Below, one piece after another: positions 6,560 through 14,355 of a stretch of DNA of 14,355 nt. Within the stretch, counting starts at the first letter, position 1. Each line of letters starts with the position of its first letter. Origin of the DNA: Prochlorococcus marinus str. MIT 9215 (GTDB taxonomy: Bacteria; Cyanobacteriota; Cyanobacteriia; PCC-6307; Cyanobiaceae); the NCBI GenBank assembly GCA_949486985.1, contig CATBLW010000081.1, forward strand, positions 1 to 14,355, read 5' to 3'. Made by a program: the position numbers and the translations under genes. The notes under the pieces were generated by a model. That model was not told the DNA's origin and made no database searches. It saw only the letters and a list, made by a program, of their open reading frames with translations.

Positions 6560-8080
6560 ATGCTCAGCTCTGATCGCGGCTCTTTTCAAGAAGCAGCCGC
6601 TAGCGGTTCCACTTTCATTCCGCTGGCCCATAGTTGGCCAGCGGATCTTGAGACTCCTCTCACCACCTGGCTCAAGGTTGGTGCGGGGAGGCCTCCTGGT
6701 GTTTTGTTGGAATCTGTTGAGGGTGGAGAAACCCTGGGTCGCTGGAGTGTGGTGGCCTGTGATCCACTTTGGACTGCCTCTTGCTTTGGGAATCGCTTGG
6801 TTCGTCAATGGCGAGATGGTCGCAGGGATGAAACCACCGGCGACCCCTTTGAAGTTCTAAGGACTTGGCTGGCCCCTTACCGGACAGCTTCCATCCCTGG
6901 GCTCCCTCCCCTTGGTCAGCTCTATGGCATGTGGGGCTACGAACTCATCCATTGGGTTGAACCCACAGTTCCTGTTCACAGCCGAGAAGTCAGTGATCCG
7001 CCAGATGGCATCTGGATGTTGATGGACAGCATCCTCTTTTTTGATCAGGTGAAGCGACTGATCACTGCTGTTTCCTATGGAGACCTGAGTGAAGGTCAGT
7101 CAACTGATCTGGCATGGCAAAACGCCATGACCCGTATTGAAGATCTGCAGCAACGGATGGCTGCGCCACTAGCCCCGATTCAACCCCTGCAATGGCAAGC
7201 CAAGGGACAATCTCCACCTGCCACTGAGAGCAATTTCAGCAAGCCTGACTTTGAGGCTGCTGTTGAAACCGCCAAAGAACATATCGCCGCAGGGGATGTA
7301 TTCCAGCTTGTGATTAGTCAGCGGTTGGAAGCCCAAGTTCCACAGCAACCATTGGAGCTTTACCGAAGTCTGCGGATGGTGAATCCTTCTCCTTACATGG
7401 CGTTCTTCGACTTCGGCGAATGGCAAATGATTGGCTCCAGCCCAGAAGTGATGGTGAAAGCAGAACCAGTCCCCGATGGCATCCAGGCCAGCCTGCGCCC
7501 CATCGCTGGCACCCGACCAAGAGGCCATAACGAACTCGATGATCGCAATCTAGAAGCCGATTTACTCGCCGATCCCAAGGAACGCGCCGAGCATGTGATG
7601 CTTGTCGACCTTGGCCGCAATGATCTTGGCCGGGTCTGCAGGCCCGGCAGTGTTGCCGTCAAAGAATTGATGGTGATCGAGAGGTACTCCCATGTCATGC
7701 ACATCGTGAGTGAAGTGGAAGGTCGCCTCTCAGCGGGGATGGATGTCTGGGACTTGCTCATGGCATCTTTCCCTGCAGGCACGGTCACAGGAGCACCAAA
7801 AATCAGGGCCATGCAGCTGATTAACCAGCTCGAACCCCAAGCAAGAGGTCCTTACTCGGGGGTTTATGGGTCCATTGATCTTTGTGGAGCTCTCAATACG
7901 GCCATCACCATTCGCACCATGGTCGTTCAACCACACCCGAACGGCGGCTGGCGCGTACAAGTGCAAGCAGGCGCAGGCATCGTTGCCGATTCTGTGCCGG
8001 CCTCTGAATACCAAGAAACCCTCAACAAAGCTGGCGGGATGCTTGAAGCACTGGCATGTCTAGAGGCGCCCAAGCCATGA
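6560..8080 (+). CDS. trpE: anthranilate synthase component I
   Basis: 506 residues, normal length. With a glutamine amidotransferase partner (TrpG, not in this window) it turns chorismate into anthranilate, the committed step to tryptophan. The N-terminal domain carries VLLESVEGGETLGRWS, the LLES element that in TrpE enzymes contributes to tryptophan feedback binding, and GMWGYELIHWVEP. The chorismate-binding domain is complete: AGDVFQLVISQRLEA, GSSPEVMV, RPIAGTRPRG, DPKERAEHVMLVDLGRNDLG, ERYSHVMHIVSEVEG, FPAGTVTGAPKIRAM, GPYSGVYGSIDL and the ending VQAGAGIVADSVPASEYQET. The Ala316 in PIAGT points to TrpE; aminodeoxychorismate synthase PabB normally has PIKGT. The ATG at 6560 has no strong Shine-Dalgarno and lies 4 bp past a possible hairpin. 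Its TGA overlaps the gshA ATG. Confidence 0.96.
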   Translation: MLSSDRGSFQEAAASGSTFIPLAHSWPADLETPLTTWLKVGAGRPPGVLLESVEGGETLGRWSVVACDPLWTASCFGNRLVRQWRDGRRDETTGDPFEVLRTWLAPYRTASIPGLPPLGQLYGMWGYELIHWVEPTVPVHSREVSDPPDGIWMLMDSILFFDQVKRLITAVSYGDLSEGQSTDLAWQNAMTRIEDLQQRMAAPLAPIQPLQWQAKGQSPPATESNFSKPDFEAAVETAKEHIAAGDVFQLVISQRLEAQVPQQPLELYRSLRMVNPSPYMAFFDFGEWQMIGSSPEVMVKAEPVPDGIQASLRPIAGTRPRGHNELDDRNLEADLLADPKERAEHVMLVDLGRNDLGRVCRPGSVAVKELMVIERYSHVMHIVSEVEGRLSAGMDVWDLLMASFPAGTVTGAPKIRAMQLINQLEPQARGPYSGVYGSIDLCGALNTAITIRTMVVQPHPNGGWRVQVQAGAGIVADSVPASEYQETLNKAGGMLEALACLEAPKP

Positions 8081-9219
8081 GCATTCAGCGACTACTGAAG
8101 GGGTTCGAGGTGGAGTTGTTCACAGGGCGAACCAATGGAGAACATGTCGGCGTTGCCGCAGCCCTAACCAGCGACTTTCCCGATTTCGTTAGGGAGCCTG
8201 ATCAACGCAACCTCGAATACATCACGGCCCCTGAAGCCGAATATTCACTTCTCAAGGAAGCCCTATTAGCGCCAAGAAGAAGATTGCGGCGTTGGCTAGC
8301 CCCGAGGGAGCTCACCCTGATACCTGGCAGCACACTCAGCCTGGGAGACAGCACGCGTTTTGAGCGTTCTGATCCACTCAATTCCTATCACGATCTCATT
8401 GAAGCGACCTACGGGACGAGAGTGGTCACGACCAGTATCCACATCAACCTGGGGTTGGATGATCTGGATCAATTATTCGCAGCCCTGCGATTGGTGCGTT
8501 GTGAGGCTGCTCTACTTCTATCGCTGAGCGCAAGCTCTCCCTTCCTCGATGGCCAACCCACTGGTGCCCACTCACAACGATGGAAACAATTCCCGCTAAC
8601 GCCAGCGAAGGTCCCTCTGTTCCGTAACCATGATGACTATGTGAGCTGGGTGGAGCATCAACTCGCGAATGGCAACATGCGCAACGAGCGCCACCTCTGG
8701 ACATCAGTGCGGCCGAATGGTCCCCGCCGTCCCTACGAACTCAACCGACTAGAGCTTCGAATCTGCGATCTGATCACCAATCCAGACGTACTCCTGGCCA
8801 TTACAGCCTTAATGGAATTACGCGTGATTAGCCTGGTTCTTCAACAAGAACAACTGGATCCTCTACAAGCCAGCCATCTCAGTGCAACGGAACTGGCCGA
8901 TCTCAGTGATGCGAATGATTCTGAAGCTGCTCAACACAGCCTGGAGGCCAATCTTCATCACTGGCGGGATGGCCAATCAATCACTTGCCGGGCATGGATT
9001 CAGGAATTGCTCGATGAGGTCACTCCTCTCGCTCAAGATCTCGATCTGATGGAACAGCTCTCCCCACTGCATGTTGTTCTTCAGGAAGGCAATCAAGCCA
9101 TGCAATGGCTGCAGGGGTATTCCACAGGGCAGTCGGTTCAGGAACTCATCCAAGAAGGGATTCGTGCCATGAACGCAGAAGAGCTCGCCACGATCAAATC
9201 TGAGGCCGTTTTGGGATGA
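8077..9219 (+). CDS. gshA: glutamate-cysteine ligase, cyanobacterial type
   Basis: 380 residues, the size expected for the cyanobacterial GCS2-type family. It joins glutamate and cysteine through the gamma-carboxyl using ATP, the first step of glutathione synthesis. Recognised from the N-terminal LLKGFEVELFTGRTNGEHVG, the stretch PDQRNLEYITAPEAEYSLL, TLIPGSTLSLGD, NSYHDLIEATYGTRVVTTS followed by IHINLGL, and ELNRLELRICDLITNP, which together carry the acidic and basic residues of the glutamine-synthetase-like active site. I chose ATG 8077 because it overlaps the trpE stop as ATGA and has AGAGG about 11 bp upstream; an in-frame ATG at 8056 would add seven unconserved residues. The C-terminal third is mostly helical and less distinctive. 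Its own stop overlaps the ppc ATG in the same ATGA manner. gshB is not in this window. Confidence 0.88.
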   Translation: MSIQRLLKGFEVELFTGRTNGEHVGVAAALTSDFPDFVREPDQRNLEYITAPEAEYSLLKEALLAPRRRLRRWLAPRELTLIPGSTLSLGDSTRFERSDPLNSYHDLIEATYGTRVVTTSIHINLGLDDLDQLFAALRLVRCEAALLLSLSASSPFLDGQPTGAHSQRWKQFPLTPAKVPLFRNHDDYVSWVEHQLANGNMRNERHLWTSVRPNGPRRPYELNRLELRICDLITNPDVLLAITALMELRVISLVLQQEQLDPLQASHLSATELADLSDANDSEAAQHSLEANLHHWRDGQSITCRAWIQELLDEVTPLAQDLDLMEQLSPLHVVLQEGNQAMQWLQGYSTGQSVQELIQEGIRAMNAEELATIKSEAVLG

Positions 9220-12200
9220 TCATGGCCAACCAAGAATCCAACACCAACAGTGCATCCATGCAGCAATCTCCCGCCAAAGATCCTGTTGAAGATCAAAGCA
9301 GGGGCATAACGGGAAAGCATGGTGCCGGCCGACTGCTTCAACATCGTCTTGAGCTGATCGAAGATCTATGGCAAACGGTTCTTCGTAGTGAATGTCCTCC
9401 TGATCAAACCGAGCGACTGCTTCGCCTCAAGCAGCTCAGTGATCCGATGGTTCCAGACGGAGCGGATGACAACAAAACGAGTCTGGCCATTGTGCAGTTG
9501 ATCGGCGAGATGGATCTGGCTGAAGCCATCGCTGCTGCGCGTGCCTTCTCTCTCTATTTCCAGCTGGTCAACATCCTTGAGCAACGCATCGAAGAGGACA
9601 CTTATCTCGACAGCATGCGTCATGGGCAACAAGCCGAGGATCAGGAAGACGAACCTTTCGACCCCTTTGCTCCCCCTCTAGCCAGTCAGACCGACCCCGC
9701 GACATTTCGGGAGCTATTCGAGCGGCTACGTCGTCTCAACGTGCCCCCTGCTCAGCTGGAAAGCTTGCTCCAAGAGCTTGATATTCGCCTTGTTTTTACA
9801 GCGCATCCCACGGAGATCGTTCGCCATACCGTTCGCCACAAACAGAGAAGAGTGGCCAGCCTTTTACAGCAACTTCAATCTGAAAAAATTGAATCGGTCT
9901 CTGAGAAAGAGATCCTCAGATTGCAGTTAGAAGAAGAGATCAGGCTCTGGTGGCGCACAGATGAGCTGCATCAATTCAAGCCCTCTGTGCTCGATGAAGT
10001 GGATTATTCGCTCCACTATTTCCAGCAAGTTTTGTTTGATGCCATGCCCCAGTTGCGGCGACGCATCAGCTCAGCTTTAGCAGCCAGCTACCCAGATGTA
10101 AGGCTTCCACAGGCAGCCTTCTGCACGTTTGGATCATGGGTTGGCTCCGATCGAGATGGCAATCCATCCGTTACACCTGACATCACTTGGCGCACAGCCT
10201 GTTATCAGCGCCAGCTGATGCTGGAGCGCTACATCAGCTCAGTCAATGAATTAAGAGATCAACTGAGCATCTCGATGCAGTGGAGCCAAGTCAGCGCACC
10301 CTTGCTGGAGTCTCTGGAAATGGACAGGCTCCGCTTCCCCGAGGTCTACGAAGAGCGTGCTGCACGTTATCGACTTGAGCCCTATCGCTTGAAGCTCAGC
10401 TACACCCTGGAAAGGCTTCGACTCACTCAAGAACGCAACCATCAACTCGCGGAAGCAGGCTGGAGGACCCCACCAGAAGGTCTGGCCTCCAACAACGCAA
10501 GTGCTGGAGTAGTAGAAGAGCTCCACTACGGATCAGTGGCGGAGTTTCGCGCCGATCTTGAACTGATCCGTAACAGCCTGGACAGCACAGAACTGAGCTG
10601 CGAACCTCTCGACACCCTGCTCACCCAGGTTCACATCTTTGCTTTCTCTCTCGCCAGTCTCGACATCCGTCAAGAGAGCACTCGCCACAGTGATGCTCTC
10701 GACGAATTAACGCGTTATCTGAATCTGCCCAAAGCCTATGGGGCGATGGAAGAGAACGAACGCATTCAATGGCTGATGGAGGAACTGCAAACCCGTCGCC
10801 CTCTGATTCCTACTGCCGTCACCTGGTCACCAGCCACAGCTGAAACCGTGGCCGTTTTCAAGATGCTGCATCGGTTGCAAGAGGAATTCGGTAGCCGCAT
10901 TTGCCGCACCTATGTGATTTCGATGAGTCACACAGCCTCTGATCTTCTAGAGGTTCTCTTGCTGGCCAAGGAAGCCGGCCTTGTTGATCCTGTCAGCCAA
11001 CATGCCGATCTTTTGGTGGTGCCGCTGTTCGAAACGGTCGAAGATCTTCAACGGGCTCCTGCCGTTATGGAAGAGCTGTTAGAGACACCGATCTATCGCA
11101 ATTTTCTGCCCCGCAGTGGTGAACAGGCACAGCCACTTCAAGAGTTGATGCTTGGTTATTCCGACAGCAACAAAGACTCAGGATTTCTCTCCAGCAATTG
11201 GGAGATCCATCAAGCACAAATTGCCCTGCAAAATCTTGCTAGCCGGCAAGGAGTGGGCCTGCGCTTATTCCATGGCCGCGGCGGGTCTGTAGGCCGTGGC
11301 GGTGGGCCTGCCTACCAAGCCATTTTGGCTCAACCCAGTGGCACCCTGCAGGGTCGCATCAAGATCACAGAGCAAGGCGAAGTTCTGGCGTCGAAGTACA
11401 GCCTTCCAGAACTCGCGCTCTACAACCTTGAAACCGTCACCACAGCCGTGGTGCAAAACAGCCTGGTCACCAATCAAATGGATGCCACTCCAAGTTGGAA
11501 CCAATTGATGAACAGGCTCGCCGCTCGATCCCGTCAGCACTACCGCGCCCTTGTTCATGACAACCCCGACCTGGTGGCGTTTTTCCAAGAAGTGACGCCG
11601 ATTGAAGAAATCAGCAAATTGCAAATTTCCAGCCGGCCAGCTCGACGCAAGAGTGGTGCCAAAGATCTCTCGAGCCTGAGAGCCATCCCCTGGGTGTTTG
11701 GCTGGACGCAAAGTCGCTTCCTGCTGCCGAGTTGGTTCGGCGTTGGGACAGCATTAGCCGCTGAAGTCAAAGCAGACCCTGAGCAACTTGTCCTGCTGAG
11801 AACACTTCATCAACGCTGGCCATTCTTCCGAATGTTGATCTCCAAGGTTGAGATGACCCTCTCAAAAGTGGATCTTGATCTGGCTCATCACTACATGACC
11901 AGCCTTGGCAGAGAAGAGAATCGCGAGACCTTCAACCAGATCTTTGAGATCATCGCGCAGGAATACAGCCTCACTCGTCAATTGGTGCTTGACATCACTG
12001 GCCAAACAAGGTTGTTGGGAGCCGATCAGGCCCTCCAGCTATCGGTTGATCTGCGCAACCGCACGATCGTGCCACTTGGCTTTCTTCAGGTCGCCCTGCT
12101 TCGCAGACTGCGTGACCAAAACCGCCAACCACCCATGAGCGAAGCTCCAAAAGCATTGAACGGCGATAGTCGCACCTATAGCCGCAGTGAGCTACTCCGA

Positions 12201-12254
12201 GGAGCGCTACTCACAATTAATGGCATTGCCGCCGGCATGCGCAACACCGGCTAA
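9216..12254 (+). CDS. ppc: phosphoenolpyruvate carboxylase
   Basis: 1012 residues, typical for cyanobacterial PEPC. It adds bicarbonate to PEP to give oxaloacetate, refilling the TCA branch for amino acid synthesis; the active enzyme is a tetramer. Key motifs are present in order: VFTAHPTEIVRHTVRHKQ with catalytic His197, GSWVGSDRDGNPSVT, SLASLDIRQESTRHSDAL, GYSDSNKDSGFLSSNW from residue 647, the glycine-rich loop FHGRGGSVGRGGGPAY from 685, QGEVLASKYSLPELA, and the invariant C-terminal end MRNTG. The first 100 residues and an acidic insert near residues 142-160 are variable in the family. The plant-type N-terminal phosphorylation motif is not evident. ATG 9216 overlaps the gshA stop; a second in-frame ATG at 9222 is also possible. 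Its end overlaps or abuts the following GNAT-like gene. Confidence 0.98.
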   Translation: MIMANQESNTNSASMQQSPAKDPVEDQSRGITGKHGAGRLLQHRLELIEDLWQTVLRSECPPDQTERLLRLKQLSDPMVPDGADDNKTSLAIVQLIGEMDLAEAIAAARAFSLYFQLVNILEQRIEEDTYLDSMRHGQQAEDQEDEPFDPFAPPLASQTDPATFRELFERLRRLNVPPAQLESLLQELDIRLVFTAHPTEIVRHTVRHKQRRVASLLQQLQSEKIESVSEKEILRLQLEEEIRLWWRTDELHQFKPSVLDEVDYSLHYFQQVLFDAMPQLRRRISSALAASYPDVRLPQAAFCTFGSWVGSDRDGNPSVTPDITWRTACYQRQLMLERYISSVNELRDQLSISMQWSQVSAPLLESLEMDRLRFPEVYEERAARYRLEPYRLKLSYTLERLRLTQERNHQLAEAGWRTPPEGLASNNASAGVVEELHYGSVAEFRADLELIRNSLDSTELSCEPLDTLLTQVHIFAFSLASLDIRQESTRHSDALDELTRYLNLPKAYGAMEENERIQWLMEELQTRRPLIPTAVTWSPATAETVAVFKMLHRLQEEFGSRICRTYVISMSHTASDLLEVLLLAKEAGLVDPVSQHADLLVVPLFETVEDLQRAPAVMEELLETPIYRNFLPRSGEQAQPLQELMLGYSDSNKDSGFLSSNWEIHQAQIALQNLASRQGVGLRLFHGRGGSVGRGGGPAYQAILAQPSGTLQGRIKITEQGEVLASKYSLPELALYNLETVTTAVVQNSLVTNQMDATPSWNQLMNRLAARSRQHYRALVHDNPDLVAFFQEVTPIEEISKLQISSRPARRKSGAKDLSSLRAIPWVFGWTQSRFLLPSWFGVGTALAAEVKADPEQLVLLRTLHQRWPFFRMLISKVEMTLSKVDLDLAHHYMTSLGREENRETFNQIFEIIAQEYSLTRQLVLDITGQTRLLGADQALQLSVDLRNRTIVPLGFLQVALLRRLRDQNRQPPMSEAPKALNGDSRTYSRSELLRGALLTINGIAAGMRNTG

Positions 12255-12720
12255 TCCGAGAACCTTGTTCGCCTTTCGCCAACAACCTGCCCAGCCCTCT
12301 CTGCCGATGGGCTACGCCATCAACAGCCAGCCGACCCCAACCCCTCAGGCCCTCAACAAACTGCTGGCTAGCTGCAACGAGAACACGCATGATCCCGAGC
12401 AATTAAATCTTGCCTTGGCTCGCAGCCTTTGGAATCTGAGCATCATTGAAGAAGCCAGTGGCAACCTTGTTGGTTTTGTGCGGGCGACAAGCGACCTTGG
12501 TCTCAATGCCAATCTTTGGAACCTGGTTGCCCAACCAGGTGAATGGCAAGACCAACTGTTTGCTGTGTTGGTGCATCGGGCCCTGATCATGCTGAGGCGA
12601 GACGTGCCTGGTTGCAGCATCTCTGTTTCGGCACCAGCCGTGGCCCTAAAAGCTTTAAAAGAGCATGGATTTTGTATTGACCCTGGCGGGATCAAAGCGA
12701 TGGATTTTCGGCTCCGCTAA
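12220..12720 (+). CDS. GNAT-like acetyltransferase, start uncertain
   Basis: About 166 residues from ATG 12220. The core resembles a small GNAT N-acetyltransferase: an opening strand GYAINSQ, helix ALNKLLASC, WNLSIIEEASGNLVGFVRATSD (the beta-hairpin 'lets the product in' strand common in GNATs), NLWNLVAQPGEWQDQLFAVLVHRALIML in place of motif A, a strand GCSISVS, and the ending LKEHGFCIDPGGIKAMDFRL. The acetyl-CoA loop (Q/R-x-x-G-x-G/A) is not well matched, so activity is uncertain and no substrate can be named. Starts are ambiguous: ATG 12187 and ATG 12220 both lie inside ppc (68 and 35 bp overlap), TTG 12265 lies just after the ppc stop, and ATG 12307 starts right at the first core strand. 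The position implies co-transcription with ppc. Confidence 0.75.
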   Translation: MALPPACATPANPRTLFAFRQQPAQPSLPMGYAINSQPTPTPQALNKLLASCNENTHDPEQLNLALARSLWNLSIIEEASGNLVGFVRATSDLGLNANLWNLVAQPGEWQDQLFAVLVHRALIMLRRDVPGCSISVSAPAVALKALKEHGFCIDPGGIKAMDFRLR

Positions 12721-12742
12721 CCAGTAGGACCTCAAACACTCA

Positions 12743-12816
12743 CGAGCATGGAGGGACTCGAACCCCCGACCCTCAGAACCGGAATCTGATGCTCTATCCA
12801 ACTGAGCTACATGCCC
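12743..12816 (-). tRNA. tRNA-Arg (anticodon CCG)
   Basis: On the - strand, 74 nt fold into a full cloverleaf: acceptor GGGCATG/CATGCTC with one G-U pair, D stem GCTC/GAGC with loop AGTTGGATA, anticodon stem TCAGA/TCTGA with loop TTCCGGT (anticodon CCG, reading CGG), variable loop GGGTC, and T arm GGGGG-TTCGAGT-CCCTC. The discriminator base is G and the CCA end is not encoded. It lies opposite to its neighbours, between the GNAT-like gene and recF. I see no integrase or attachment repeat beside it. Confidence 0.97.
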
Positions 12817-12900
12817 AAATACTGACTGGACGTCACTTCAAGAGAGCAACGATCAATCCATCTGAGTCCAGTTACCTTAGCCACACGCTGCCCCAGAACA

Positions 12901-14019
12901 ATTCGGCTTCACCAGCTCGAACTCAAAGCGTTCCGCAATTACAGCCGATTTCAGCTGGAGTTGACGGATAAGCGGCTGCTGATCATCGGTCCCAACGGTA
13001 TCGGTAAATCCAACCTGCTTGAAGCCGTGGAACTGCTCGGCAGCCTCCGCTCGCACCGCTGCAGCAGCGATCAAGACCTCATCCAATGGGATCAACCCCA
13101 AGCATTGATTCGAGCCAAGGCCAATGAGCATGAAATTCTTGAGTTGGAGTTGCGACGCAAAGGCGGCCGCCAAGCGCGTCGCAATGGCAAATCACTTAGT
13201 CGCCAACTCGACCTCATCGGCCCCTTGCGATGCGTGGGCTTCAGCGCGCTCGATCTTGATCTGGTGCGAGGGGAACCAGCGCTAAGGCGCCAATGGCTTG
13301 ACCGAGTTGTGATGCAACTGGAGCCGATCTATGCCGATTTAACGAGTCGCTATAAGAAATTGCTGCGGCATCGCAGCCATTTATGGAAGCAGTGGCGCCA
13401 TCAGCCTGCTCAGCAACGTGACTCCCTATTGGATGCCTTCGATGTGCAAATGGCGCTGGTAAGCACACGCATCCATCGCCGACGACGACGTGCGCTCAAA
13501 CGCTTGGAACCTCTAGCCGCTCAATGGCAAAGCTGGCTGAGTCAGGGGCAAGAACAACTACAACTCAGCTATTTGCCTGGCAGCCACCTGGAAGGAGATG
13601 AAGCCGAAGAGCCTTGGCGATTGGCGATCGAAAGCCAGCTACTGGCTCAGCGCAGCGAAGAAGAACGCCTAGGCAGTTGCCGTGTTGGGCCTCATCGCGA
13701 CGAAATCGGCTTGCTGCTCAATGGCAATGGCGCCCGTCGCTTCGGATCAGCAGGACAGCAACGCAGCCTGGTTCTGGCCTTGAAACTGGCTGAACTCGAG
13801 CTCGTCAGCGAACTCTGCGGCGAACCACCGCTGCTGCTGCTTGATGACGTGCTGGCTGAACTTGACCCACGCAGGCAGAAGATGCTGCTCGATGCTGTTG
13901 GCGAAAAGCATCAATGCCTGATCAGCACCACTCACCTGGAAGGATTCCAAACCGAATGGCAACAGGGCTCGCAGATTATTGAAGCAGGATCTTTGATCTC
14001 ATCTGCTGACGTCGGTTAA
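12901..14019 (+). CDS. recF: DNA replication/repair protein RecF, apparent non-canonical start
   Basis: RecF is an SMC-like ATPase that helps RecO/RecR load RecA at single-strand gaps. Visible motifs, numbered from 12901: LHQLELKAFRNY (4-15, the conserved first strand), Walker A GPNGIGKSNLLEA (Gly30, Lys36), signature GSAGQQRSLVLALKLAELELV, VGPHRDEIGLL, and Walker B LLLLDDVLAELDPRR (Asp315, Asp316). The length from here is 372 aa, normal for the family. The odd point is the start. The frame is open back to a TGA at 12823-12825, yet no ATG, GTG or TTG occurs before TTG 12961, which lies after the FRNY strand. ATT 12901 places FRNY exactly where RecF proteins carry it and is my preferred start, without a clear Shine-Dalgarno. 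If TTG 12961 is used instead, the product is 352 aa and lacks the first strand. Confidence 0.9.
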   Translation: MRLHQLELKAFRNYSRFQLELTDKRLLIIGPNGIGKSNLLEAVELLGSLRSHRCSSDQDLIQWDQPQALIRAKANEHEILELELRRKGGRQARRNGKSLSRQLDLIGPLRCVGFSALDLDLVRGEPALRRQWLDRVVMQLEPIYADLTSRYKKLLRHRSHLWKQWRHQPAQQRDSLLDAFDVQMALVSTRIHRRRRRALKRLEPLAAQWQSWLSQGQEQLQLSYLPGSHLEGDEAEEPWRLAIESQLLAQRSEEERLGSCRVGPHRDEIGLLLNGNGARRFGSAGQQRSLVLALKLAELELVSELCGEPPLLLLDDVLAELDPRRQKMLLDAVGEKHQCLISTTHLEGFQTEWQQGSQIIEAGSLISSADVG

Positions 14020-14047
14020 GGTAGCGAGCCAATTTTTCATTGCCCTG

Positions 14048-14355
14048 ATGGTGCAACCCCTGTCTTGCCTGCATCCCAACCCAGGATGGGAAGGCGGCGA
14101 TTGCCAACAAGCCACGAATCAAAGCACCACCGACATGGTGGGCAAACACTGCATCCTTGAGCTCTACGGCTGTGATCAATCCAAGCTCAATGACGAAGCC
14201 TTCATAAGGAGCACCATCACAACAGCTGCACAACGTGCTGGTGCCACTCTTCTCAACCTGATCACCCACCGATTTGAACCGCAAGGTGTGACTGGGCTTG
14301 CCCTGCTAGCGGAATCCCATATCTCGATCCATACATGGCCCGAGAGTGGTTATGC
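14048..14355 (+). CDS. speD: S-adenosylmethionine decarboxylase proenzyme (partial, 3' end outside)
   Basis: The first 102 codons are inside the window. SpeD decarboxylates S-adenosylmethionine to supply the aminopropyl donor for spermidine. The enzyme uses a pyruvoyl group made by self-cleavage. Evidence: VGKHCILELYGCD near the start, ATLLNLITHRFEPQGVTG, and the cleavage region LLAESHISIHTWPESGY, where the Glu-Ser bond (Ser90 from this start) should be cut to give the pyruvoyl residue. The His in HTWPE is also conserved. From ATG 14048 there is a 29-residue N-terminal extension; from ATG 14135 the cleavage Ser would be residue 61, close to the usual prokaryotic position (about 63), so the later start is a real alternative. 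Neither has a clear Shine-Dalgarno. It lies 28 bp downstream of recF. Confidence 0.94.
   Translation, partial: MVQPLSCLHPNPGWEGGDCQQATNQSTTDMVGKHCILELYGCDQSKLNDEAFIRSTITTAAQRAGATLLNLITHRFEPQGVTGLALLAESHISIHTWPESGY

Noticed and set aside
11265..11711. 148-codon open frame opposite ppc
   Set aside because: It lies opposite the conserved glycine-rich and downstream region of PEPC; the composition is that of a shadow frame and no family is recognised.
12743..12816. tRNA-Arg as an integration site for a mobile element
   Set aside because: No integrase, no direct repeat of the tRNA 3' end and no change in gene character is seen on either side.
12825..12872. Inverted repeat ACTGGAC (12825-12831) / GTCCAGT (12866-12872) upstream of recF
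   Set aside because: Only 7 bp with a 34-bp loop and no extension on either side; this could easily be chance.

Overview
This window looks like the core chromosome of a marine picocyanobacterium. psaD (photosystem I), a cyanobacterial-type glutamate-cysteine ligase, an Mrp protein whose C-terminal region reads as in the HCF101/cyanobacterial group, phosphoenolpyruvate carboxylase and an oxygen-dependent HemF all point to a cyanobacterium. Moderate GC content and very tight packing suggest a moderate-GC Prochlorococcus (low-light IV, MIT9313-like) or marine Synechococcus. That assignment is inference and was not tested by a search.

Layout. Positions 1-108 hold the last codons of an upstream + strand gene. 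Then comes an exported amidase-like protein (113-1045, +), which overlaps tail-to-tail with hemF (972-2021, -). A divergent spacer separates hemF from a + strand run: mrp/apbC, rodA and a cytoplasmic histidine-kinase-like gene. After a 118-bp leader comes psaD, followed 65 bp later by trpE. trpE, gshA and ppc are linked by 4-bp ATGA stop/start overlaps, and a GNAT-like acetyltransferase gene abuts or overlaps the end of ppc. A tRNA-Arg(CCG) lies on the - strand between that gene and recF (+). speD (+) runs off the right edge. No stretch longer than 300 bases lacks a gene.

Function. The genes are housekeeping: haem/chlorophyll precursor synthesis (hemF), Fe-S cluster carrier (mrp), cell-wall elongation (rodA, possibly the amidase), photosystem I reducing side (psaD), tryptophan entry step (trpE), glutathione first step (gshA), anaplerotic carbon fixation (ppc), DNA repair (recF) and polyamine synthesis (speD). 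I see no mobile element, CRISPR array, prophage or defence island, and no clearly new multi-gene system.

The points most worth a second look are small. recF has no ATG, GTG or TTG upstream of its conserved N-terminal strand; a candidate ATT start lies at 12901. Three segments between psaD and trpE can form mutually exclusive hairpins, like an attenuator. The histidine kinase has lost the usual ATP-binding asparagines. Mrp lacks the CxxC pair. A perfect palindrome lies upstream of hemF. The amidase signal-peptide region carries a recent-looking internal duplication.
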